Below, piece after piece: positions 43,598 to 50,599 of a stretch of DNA of 64,000 nt. Under the pieces are notes generated by a model. The model was given only the letters and a program-made list of their open reading frames with translations, was not told the origin of the DNA and searched no databases. Source of the stretch: JACDAN01 sp963834825. Lineage in GTDB: Bacteria > Actinomycetota > Thermoleophilia > Gaiellales > Gaiellaceae. The stretch covers positions 1 to 64,000 of the forward strand of contig CAWICZ010000014.1 of assembly GCA_963834825.1 (NCBI GenBank). Direction: 5' to 3'. A program made the position numbers and the translations under genes. How positions within the stretch are numbered: position 1 is the first letter of the stretch; each line of letters starts with the position of its first letter.

Positions 43598-44563
43598 ATG
43601 CCCTCTCTCGGCGCATCTGATCTGGACGTCTTTCCGCTCGCGTTGGGGACCAACAGCTTCGGGTGGACGGCTTCGCCTGCGACGTCCCGTGCGATCCTCG
43701 ACGCGTTCGTCGCCGGCGGGGGGAACTTCATCGACACCGCCGACACCTACTCCTACTGGGTTGCCGGAAACTCGGGCGGCGAGGCCGAGGCGATCCTCGG
43801 CGATTGGCTCGCCGCACGGGGGAAGCGGCCCGACGTCGTCGTCGCAACGAAGGTCTCCGGTCTGCCGGCGTACGCGGGGCTGAGTGCCGCGAACATCGCC
43901 GCTGCGGTGGAGCAATCGCTGCGGCGCCTGCAGACCGACTACATCGACGTCTACTACGCCCACTACGACGACCCCGACACCCCGCTCGAGGAGTCCATCG
44001 GCGCATTCGACGCGCTCGTGAAACGGGGCGTCGTCCGCTACACAGGACTCTCGAACTACAGAGCGGAGCGTGCACAGGCGTGGATCGAGCTCGCGATCAG
44101 CGCCGGCGCCACCCTGCCCGTCTCGATCCAGCCGCACTACAACCTGCTAGTCCGCGAGCCGTTCGAGGGCACGCTGAGGCCCCTCGCCGTCGAGCACTCG
44201 CTCGGGGTGGTGCCGTACTTCGGGCTGGCGGCTGGGTTCCTGACCGGCAAGTACCGCTCGCCTGCCGACGCGGACGGTGTCGCGCGATCGTCGATGGTCG
44301 CCGACTATCTCACTGACGCCGGATTCGCCGTGGTTCGCGTGCTCGACGCGATCGCCAGCGAGCACGACGTCCAGCCGGGAACCGTCGCCCTCGCCTGGTT
44401 GCGCGCGCAGCCCACGATCGTCGCGCCGATCGCCGGCGCCAGCGCACCAGAGCAGGTAGCACCACTGCTCGCCTCAGCAAAGCTCGAGCTGAGCGATGAA
44501 GAGCTCGCCCAGCTCACCCGAGCGTCCGATGCGTACGCGGGCGCGACCGCGGCCATGGCGTGA
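43598..44563 (+). CDS. aldo/keto reductase
   Basis: A 321-residue NADPH-dependent oxidoreductase with a TIM barrel. Catalytic Asp and Tyr lie in FIDTADTYSYWVAGNSGGEA, the Lys in VVVATKVSG and the His in VYYAHYDDPDTPLEESI. The NADPH-binding end is PIAGASAPEQVAPLLASAKL. ATG 43598 follows CAGAGG. It is complete, unlike the truncated relative at 30795. It follows the LAL regulator after 88 bases and lies inside the 179-bp inverted repeats. Confidence 0.92.
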   Translation: MPSLGASDLDVFPLALGTNSFGWTASPATSRAILDAFVAGGGNFIDTADTYSYWVAGNSGGEAEAILGDWLAARGKRPDVVVATKVSGLPAYAGLSAANIAAAVEQSLRRLQTDYIDVYYAHYDDPDTPLEESIGAFDALVKRGVVRYTGLSNYRAERAQAWIELAISAGATLPVSIQPHYNLLVREPFEGTLRPLAVEHSLGVVPYFGLAAGFLTGKYRSPADADGVARSSMVADYLTDAGFAVVRVLDAIASEHDVQPGTVALAWLRAQPTIVAPIAGASAPEQVAPLLASAKLELSDEELAQLTRASDAYAGATAAMA

Positions 44564-44631
44564 CCTCGTGAAGCACATCTCAGTCGTGAACGAGGTCGAG
44601 GCGGTCGCGGAGGAGGCCGGCGCACAGCCGC

Positions 44632-44751
44632 CTACTCGCCGAGCAGCTCCCAAACGCCGAGCTCCAAATCTACCCCGATGCGAACCACGGCTTCCTCGAC
44701 CAATACCCGGAGCTGTTCGCCGACGACATCGTGGAGTTCCTCAACCGCTAG
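44632..44751 (+). pseudogene. alpha/beta hydrolase C-terminal fragment
   Basis: Reads LLAEQLPNAELQIYPDANHG then FLDQYPELFADDIVEFLNR and stop: the final strand, catalytic histidine and last helix of a classical alpha/beta hydrolase. The rest of the gene is absent. Its stop codon sits on the first bases of the inverted repeat arm, so the duplication event joined the two. Confidence 0.65.
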
Positions 44752-44928
44752 CCGACCGACGCCCGGGCGGCGTCAACACCTCAAAGAAAGGATCGACATG
44801 TCCGACCAACTGACTGTTACGCCCGTCGTGCTCGAGCCCGCCGCACAGGCGTTCACCGAGGCGACTGCTGACCCGCCGTACCTCTTCGACCTGGGCCCAA
44901 TCGAGGGCCGCAAGACGGTCGACGAGGT
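44750..44928 (+). repeat. 179-bp inverted repeat, arm 2 (esterase 5' copy)
   Basis: A copy of the esterase ribosome site and first codons (MSDQLTVTPVVLEPAAQAF), broken off at DEV. Its mismatches from arm 1 change one alanine to threonine and one silent base. See 39964-40142. Confidence 0.85.
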
Positions 44929-45017
44929 GAATCCGGTCATGCGCTCTCGGCTCGACGAGCCGACGAACGACGAGCTGAAAGAGATCGAGAGCAAGAAGCG
45001 GACTGGCTGGTGGCAGC

Positions 45018-45281
45018 GTGACGTACCAGGCCACCCCAGACGGACTGACCGTCTACGAAGACGGCGAAGTGATCGGCTGGGTGCGACAGGCCGACGACGA
45101 GACCGGAACGTTCTTCGTGATTGAGCGCGGCCCGACCGCGAGCTTCACCGGACGTTTCTTCTACACGCACGCGGAGGCAGCGCTCGCGCTCGTCTCCGAG
45201 ACCGAGACGACGATCGAACGTGCCGACTCGTTCCTCAGGACGCTCGTAGAGGTCCGCGACCTTCCGGAGGTGACGTCGTGA
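45018..45281 (+). CDS. 87-aa protein, unknown
   Basis: GTG 45018 starts a product reading VTYQATPDGLTVYEDGEVIG, WVRQADDETGTFFVIERGPT and HAEAALALVSETETTIERAD. It looks like a small beta-rich protein. The stop overlaps the GTG start of the quinoprotein lipoprotein gene. The ~90 bases before it hold an open stretch (MRSRLDEPTNDELKEIESKK) that may be the truncated end of another small gene. Confidence 0.5.
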   Translation: MTYQATPDGLTVYEDGEVIGWVRQADDETGTFFVIERGPTASFTGRFFYTHAEAALALVSETETTIERADSFLRTLVEVRDLPEVTS

Positions 45282-47230
45282 TGACGATGGAAGAGATCCG
45301 AGCGAAGGAGAGCAACGCGAGGCTGTTCAAGAGCCTGTTGCGAAGAACCGCTTCGAGCTCGCGCCACCCGCGGCGTCGCGCGCTTGCGCTCCTCTCGATC
45401 ATCGTCCTGATAGCAGCGTTGGCGGCCGGCTGCGGCGGAGACTCCGGCGGCGACGACACGGCGCCGGCCGCGGCGGAGTGGATGACGCCCAACGCCAGCT
45501 ACGAGAACACCCGCGTCGCGAACTCGGAGATCGACTCCGAGAGCGTGGACGACCTGAACATCACCTGGACGCAGCCGCTTACCGGCGCCGGCCCGTTCGG
45601 CGCCTTCGCCTCCACGCCGCTCATCAGCGAGAACGGCGTCGCCTACGTGCAGGACCTCGCCTCGAACGTCATGGCGTACGACCTGGAGACGGGCGAGCAG
45701 CTGTGGAAGGTCGAGTACGACGCGCCCACGCTCGGGCCGAACGGCCTCGCCCACGAGGACGGGGTCCTCTTCGGCGTGACCAACGGCGACGTGTTCGCGC
45801 TCGACGCCGAGTCCGGAGAGGAGGTCTGGAAGAAGCAGGTCCTCGAGTACGACTCCGGGGTCGCGGAGGGCCAGAACCTCGGCTTCACGATCCAGCCGGC
45901 GGTCCGGTACCGCGTCCTGCACCTGTCCGAGGCCGCCAAGGCCGGCGGTGGGCGTGCGCTCGCGTTCGATGCGAAGACGGGCGAGCAGCTCTGGTCCTTC
46001 GACACCACGGACGAGCCCCAGGGCGACGACACGGCTTCGGGAGGCGCCTGGAACACGCCGCTCGTCGACGACGAGGGCAACGTCTACTACTCGGTCGCGA
46101 ACGGCTACTACTCGCATAACTCGCCGAAGAGCACGCAGAGCGAACGCCTCTATACGAACAGTCTCGTGAAGCTCGACGGCGAGACCGGAGAGCTCCTCTG
46201 GTACTACCAGGCCCTTCCGAACGACTTCTGGGACTGGGATCTGCACCTCTCTCCCGTGCTCGCGGACTCGGACGGCGAAGAGCTCGTGGTGACCGGCGGG
46301 AAGCCCGGGTACGTCATCGCCGTCGACCCCGAGACCGGCGAGGAGGTCTGGAAGACGCGGGTCGGGACCCACAACGGCCACGACGACGACAGTCGCAAGC
46401 AACTGGACGGCACACTCCAGCTTCCATCGCCTCCGTTCCAGGTCTTCCCCGGCCCGTACGGTGGCGTCGAGACGAACCTCGCGGTCCACGAGGGCAAGAT
46501 CTACGCTGCGGTCGTGAACCTTCCGGGGCTCGTGAACGAGGCCGCGGATCTGAACCGGCCCGTGGCCCAGGTCGACTTCGCCACCGGCAAGGGCGAGCTC
46601 GTCAGGCTCGATCTGGCGACTGGCGCGATCGACTGGCAGGTCGAGCTCGACACGATGCCGTTCGGCGCGGTCACCATCTCGAACGATCTCCTGTTCACGA
46701 CGCTCTTCGACGGGCGGCTCGTCGCACATTCGCTCGGGGACGGCTCGGAGGTCTGGTCCTCCAGGCTGCCTGCCGGGACGAACTCACCGCTCGCAATCGC
46801 GGGAGACAGGCTCGTCACCGCCGCGGGCTTCCCACAGGGCGCGGGGCAGAAGCCGGCGCTCGTCTCCTTCCAGCTCAACGGCGAGCGCGTCACGCCTCCG
46901 GCTGCCGGCGGCAGTGCCGACGAACCGGACACCGGCGACGGCAGCGAAGCGGGCGGCAGCGCCATCGAGGTCGGCGTGGTCGAGGGCGCCCTTCGCTTCG
47001 ACCCGTCCGAGCTCAGCGCCGAGGCAGGCGAGGTGACGTTCCGCTTCAACAACACCGAGGCCATGCCGCACGACTTCGTCATCGTGAAGGACGGCGAGCG
47101 CGTTGCCGGCACGGAGCTCATCTCCAATGAGAGCGCAGAGCTCACGGTCGAGCTCGAGGCCGGTGGGTACACGTTCATATGCACGCCGCACGAGTCCGCC
47201 GGGATGACGGGCACGCTGACCGTAAGCTGA
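45278..47230 (+). CDS. PQQ-type beta-propeller lipoprotein with cupredoxin domain
   Basis: A 650-residue exported lipoprotein. After a basic start, the signal sequence ALLSIIVLIAALAAGC has a lipobox cysteine. Repeats such as DLETGEQLWKVEYDAP, DAESGEEVWKKQVLEYDSG and DPETGEEVWKTRVGTHNG form a quinoprotein alcohol-dehydrogenase-like eight-bladed propeller; NDFWDWDLHLSPVL is typical of PQQ enzymes. After a Gly/Ser/Asp-rich linker the last ~90 residues are a plastocyanin-like domain with the type 1 copper ligands in AMPHDFVIV and FICTPHESAGMTG. It could oxidise a periplasmic alcohol and hand electrons to copper. GTG 45278 or ATG 45281 starts it. Confidence 0.88.
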   Translation: MMTMEEIRAKESNARLFKSLLRRTASSSRHPRRRALALLSIIVLIAALAAGCGGDSGGDDTAPAAAEWMTPNASYENTRVANSEIDSESVDDLNITWTQPLTGAGPFGAFASTPLISENGVAYVQDLASNVMAYDLETGEQLWKVEYDAPTLGPNGLAHEDGVLFGVTNGDVFALDAESGEEVWKKQVLEYDSGVAEGQNLGFTIQPAVRYRVLHLSEAAKAGGGRALAFDAKTGEQLWSFDTTDEPQGDDTASGGAWNTPLVDDEGNVYYSVANGYYSHNSPKSTQSERLYTNSLVKLDGETGELLWYYQALPNDFWDWDLHLSPVLADSDGEELVVTGGKPGYVIAVDPETGEEVWKTRVGTHNGHDDDSRKQLDGTLQLPSPPFQVFPGPYGGVETNLAVHEGKIYAAVVNLPGLVNEAADLNRPVAQVDFATGKGELVRLDLATGAIDWQVELDTMPFGAVTISNDLLFTTLFDGRLVAHSLGDGSEVWSSRLPAGTNSPLAIAGDRLVTAAGFPQGAGQKPALVSFQLNGERVTPPAAGGSADEPDTGDGSEAGGSAIEVGVVEGALRFDPSELSAEAGEVTFRFNNTEAMPHDFVIVKDGERVAGTELISNESAELTVELEAGGYTFICTPHESAGMTGTLTVS

Positions 47231-47266
47231 CGGATCGTACGTCCCGCACGACGCCGAGCGGCGGCC

Positions 47267-47291
47267 GCCACGGGCGCATCCCTCCCGTGGC
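47267..47291. terminator. hairpin after the quinoprotein gene
   Basis: GCCACGGG (47267-47274) pairs with CCCGTGGC (47284-47291) 36 bases after the stop. There is no T tract. The duplicated mmpL end begins about 30 bases further on. Confidence 0.5.
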
Positions 47292-47323
47292 CCCGCCGCC
47301 GGCGACTGGGCGCGCCTTCTCAG

Positions 47324-47749
47324 TTCATCCTCCCGGTGCTGCTCTACATGTTCGTGGTCGCGATCGGCACCGACTACAACATCCTCATGACCACCCGCCT
47401 GCGCGAGGAGATGCAGGAAGGCAAGGACCCGCGCGCCGCCGCCGAGCTCGCGGTCGAGCAGGCCGGGCCCACCGTCGTCTCCGCCGGCGTCATCCTCGCC
47501 GGCACCTTCGCCTCGCTCTGGCTCACCGGCATCAGCCTGCTCGTGCAGATTAGAGCCACGGTCGCGATCGGCGTCGCCATCGTCAGCTTCGTCATGGCGA
47601 CGGTCCTCGTGCCCAGCCTGTCGGCGCTGATCGGCAAGAGGGTCTGGTGGCCCGGACGCCAGGAGGCGGTCACCCCGCTCGCGGCTGAGGAACGCTCCCA
47701 CCCCGAGCCGCGGCCGAGCGGCGAGCCCGCGCACGTGGGCGAGCGCTAG
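47324..47749 (+). pseudogene. mmpL C-terminal fragment, second copy
   Basis: Reads FILPVLLYMFVVAIGTDYNI, EQAGPTVVSAGVILAGTFAS and ALIGKRVWWPGRQEA through to the stop, matching the last ~140 residues of the intact mmpL at 36928 but in the opposite orientation. Several codons differ (for example EEMQEGKDPRAAAE against EQMQEGNDPRTAAD), so it is more diverged than the esterase 5' copy at 44750. There is no start or first half. It closes a region that begins with the esterase start, so together they outline a gutted esterase-mmpL operon. Confidence 0.8.
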
Positions 47750-47925
47750 TCCGGTCCCACGACGCACCGACGGGCCGGGAGCGTCTTTGACGCCGCGCCG
47801 GGTGGAAGCAGGCCTTGAGCGCGGATCACCTGGATCCGGCGAGGACGGCTCACCTGGTTCGCTGGGAGATTGGTCGCTACGAGCAAGGGCCGCAAGGCCG
47901 ACCTTGACCTTTGAAAGGAGTCACA

Positions 47926-48015
47926 TTGACAACGGCAATCATCGGTGTGGACAACATCGGCGGCGCGCTGGCCCGGCACTTCGTGGCGGGCGGCGAGCCC
48001 GTCGTTCCCGAAGCT
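47926..48015 (+). pseudogene. F420-type NADP reductase, N-terminal fragment
   Basis: After GAAAGGAGTCACA, TTG 47926 starts LTTAIIGVDNIGGALARHFV and AGGEPVVPEARD, the Rossmann start of NADPH-dependent F420 reductases (the usual GVGNIG has D for G). Similarity ends after about 30 residues. A C-terminal fragment of the same family lies at 56882-57250. Confidence 0.6.
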
Positions 48016-48218
48016 CGGGATCACAGACCGAGGCCAACTTGGCTCGGCCCTCTCGACGGACCCAGGATTGCAGGGACACCAAGAGCAGAGTGCGCTGCCA
48101 ACTCCCTAGACCTGCTGGTTTTTCAGCGCCCCGTAGTCCGATCAGTAAAAGAGGGGTCACTGTCCGGGCTCCGCAGAGGGAGGTCGAGTCCCGCGAGGGG
48201 TGGCTGTTGTCGGGATGA

Positions 48219-48360
48219 GCAACTGGACGCGGACACAAAACGGACACATCAGAAACGACACGCGCGACGCCTCGCGACGCATCTTTGGGGCCTGCCTCGC
48301 GCCGATTTGCAGGAGAAACCGTGTCACGCGTGATCGCGCGTGTACGCGCGTGACGCGCCG
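48219..48360 (+). repeat. element right-end repeat, copy 2
   Basis: A relative of 30371-30516 with CGGACAC twice 11 bases apart, ATTTGCAGGAGAAACCGTGT and the inverted repeat GTCACGCG...CGCGTGAC around 48333-48354. It leads directly into the perfect 52-bp tRNA-Thr copy. Confidence 0.75.
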
Positions 48361-48362
48361 AA

Positions 48363-48414
48363 ACCTCCATGGTAAGGAGGGGGTCGACGGTTCGAGTCCG
48401 TCAGAGGGCTTCGG
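48363..48414 (+). repeat. tRNA-Thr 3' part copy (attR), perfect 52 bp
   Basis: Identical to 14522-14573, same orientation. ATTTGCAGG (48305-48313) and CCTGCAAAT (48421-48429) flank it as an inverted pair, and AGGGAACA occurs twice, ten bases apart, at about 48481-48498. This is the best candidate for the right boundary of the ~34 kb unit that starts at the tRNA gene. Confidence 0.88.
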
Positions 48415-48563
48415 CAACACCCTGCAAATAGACATCTTTTGGCGATTTCTGTTGCCTGGTCAGGCACGGCGAGGACGCCAAGGGAACATTAGGGAACACT
48501 TCGACCCCCTCCTTAACAACGGCCGGACAAGCTGGATGCAGCCGTCCGTGACGGTACGTCAGG

Positions 48564-49232
48564 TCACGCCGCCTCGGCGTCGTGGGCGAGCAGGGCGATC
48601 TGGACGCGGTTGTTGAACTCGAGCTTCTCGAGCACGCGCGAGACGTGCGACTTGACGGTCGCCACGCTCATGTAGAGCTCGCGGCTGATTTCGGCGTTGG
48701 ACTTGCCGAGCCCAATCGCGACGGCGACCTCGCGCTCGCGCACGGTGAGGTGGTCGAGCTGCTCGCGGGCGTGGCGCTGGCGGTCGTGGGTCCCGCCGTC
48801 GGTCACGTGGCCGATCAGCCGGCGGGTGATCGTCGGGGAGAGCATCGGCTCGCCCGCGGCGACGGCCCGCACGGCGCGGACGATCTCGGCCGGCGGCGTG
48901 TCCTTGAGCAGGAACCCGCTGGCGCCGGCGCGCAGGGCGCGCAGGACGTCGTCGTCGGCATCGAACGTCGTGAGGACGATGACCTCGGGCGCGTCGGCGC
49001 GCGCGCGCAGCAACTCGGTGGCGGCGAGACCGTCCATCCCGGGCATCCGGATGTCCATCAGCACGACGTCGGGCTCGTGCTCGGCCACCGCGTGTGCGAC
49101 CTCGCTGCCGTCCGTCGCCTCGCCGACGATCGTGATCTCCTCGACGCCCGCGAGCAGCATCGACAGCCCCGCGCGGACGAGCGCGTCGTCGTCGACCACC
49201 AGCACGCGGATCTGCTCGCTCACTTCGGCCAC
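48564..49232 (-). CDS. NarL/LuxR-family response regulator
   Basis: A 222-residue regulator. The receiver domain starts IRVLVVDDDALVRAGLSMLL with the phosphorylated aspartate in EPDVVLMDIRMPGMDG and KD in GFLLKDTPPAEIVRAV. The C-terminal HTH reads LTVREREVAVAIGLGKSNAE and LYMSVATVKSHVSRVLEKLE. Its ATG lies 13 bases inside the end of the histidine kinase gene, so the two form one unit. The likely target is the divergent MMPL pump gene, whose promoter holds a palindrome. Confidence 0.92.
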   Translation of the reverse strand: MAEVSEQIRVLVVDDDALVRAGLSMLLAGVEEITIVGEATDGSEVAHAVAEHEPDVVLMDIRMPGMDGLAATELLRARADAPEVIVLTTFDADDDVLRALRAGASGFLLKDTPPAEIVRAVRAVAAGEPMLSPTITRRLIGHVTDGGTHDRQRHAREQLDHLTVREREVAVAIGLGKSNAEISRELYMSVATVKSHVSRVLEKLEFNNRVQIALLAHDAEAA

Positions 49233-50423
49233 GGCAACCAGGCGCGAAGCCGGAAGTCGCCCGCCTCGTCGAGTCCGTGCACGAGATGGCCGCCGGAGAG
49301 CGTCGCCCGCTCGGCCAGACCGACGAGGCCGGTTCCCGCCCCGGGGATCTCAGGCGCGCCGGCGGCCAGGACCGGCGCCGGGTTGCGCACCTCGATCGTC
49401 AGCCCTTCGCCCGGAGCGCCCTCGACGAGGAGGTCCACCGCGGCCGACGTCGCGTGCTTGCGCGCGTTGGTCAGCGCCTCCTGGACGATCCGCAGCGCGT
49501 GGCGACCGATCGCGTCAGGGACGGCGGCCAGGTCGCCGAGGCGCACGTCGGCGTGCAAGAGCATCCCGGCGGCGCGTGACTCCTCGAGTAGCCCCGGCAG
49601 CGCCGCCAGCGTCAGCTGGGGCGGCTGCGGCGCCTCGCCGTCCGAGCCGTCGCGCAGCACGCCGATCACCGCGCGCAGGTCCTCGAGCGCCTGGTGTGCG
49701 CTGGCGCGGATCACCGCGGCGGCCCGTGCGACCTCCTCGGGCGGGGCGTCCGGGCGGAACTCCAGCGCGCCGGCGTGCAGGCTCAGCAGCGAGATCCGGT
49801 GGGCCAGCACGTCGTGCATCTCGCGCGCGATGCGCGTGCGCTCGGCGTATCTGGCCTGCTCGAGGCGCAGCTCCTGCTGGGCCTCGGCGGTGGCGCACGC
49901 GCTCGCGCGCCGACTGGCGGCGCCCGCGGATGAACATGCCCCACGCGACGATGGCAGCGTAGGCCAGCGTCTGGATGACGAAGAACGCCAGCGGCGGCAG
50001 CGAGTCGTCATCGGGCTGCACGGCGCGGTAGACCGGAAACATCGCGAGCTGCAGTCCGGCGACGAGGAACGCCAGCTGCCAGCGGCGGTAGGCGGCGACG
50101 GTGAACAAGACGATCAAGCCGGCCAGGCCCGCTGAGGACGAGAAGGCCACGATCGGCACCGAGGCCAGACCGAGGCCGAATGGCCAGCGCCGCCGCCACC
50201 ACAGGGCGAGGCAGAGCGCAGCACCACCAATCACATCGAAGACAAGCAGGGGCCCGTCCAGCCCGCGGCCGACCTGGTCAGCCAGAGCCAAGCCGCCTAC
50301 CGCGGTCGCCAGCAGGAACAGCGAGCAGTCGACGACCCAGTCGCGGCGCGAGCGGCGCGCGGGCGGCTCCTCGTCCTCCTCCGGGACGACGAGCAGGCCG
50401 AGCAGGAGACGGCGAGCGGTCAC
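49220..50423 (-). pseudogene. membrane sensor histidine kinase, one frameshift
   Basis: GTG 50423 starts an N-terminal region with several membrane helices (WVVDCSLFLLATAVGGLALA, LAGLIVLFTVAAYRRWQLAF) in one frame up to RRQSARER. From about 49915 the protein continues in another frame with AEAQQELRLEQARYAERTRI, the phospho-acceptor histidine in AREMHDVLAHRISLLSLHAG and the ATPase motif IVQEALTNARKHATSAAVDL. One missing base in a CG-rich run (gcgcgtgcgcc) explains the break. Everything else is intact, so a sequencing error or a very young mutation is likely. It pairs with the response regulator downstream. Confidence 0.8.
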
Positions 50424-50463
50424 GAGGCAAGAGTAGGTGGCGCAGCCGCCCTTGAACACCGTC

Positions 50464-50492
50464 CGAAAGTCGATCCTAACCACCGACTTTCG
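50464..50492. promoter_or_regulatory. inverted repeat CGAAAGTCG-N11-CGACTTTCG
   Basis: Perfect nine-base arms (50464-50472 and 50484-50492) in the gap between the leftward kinase gene and the rightward MMPL gene. Its size and place suit a response-regulator dimer site. Confidence 0.6.
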
Positions 50493-50599
50493 TCGCTCCA
50501 AGAGTCGCCCTGCGGCCGATTGCGGAGACGCGCTTCCTGACCGATCGTGTCGTCGGTGATTGCCATCGACGAACGACTCTCGAAAGAGGTGGGGTAGAA

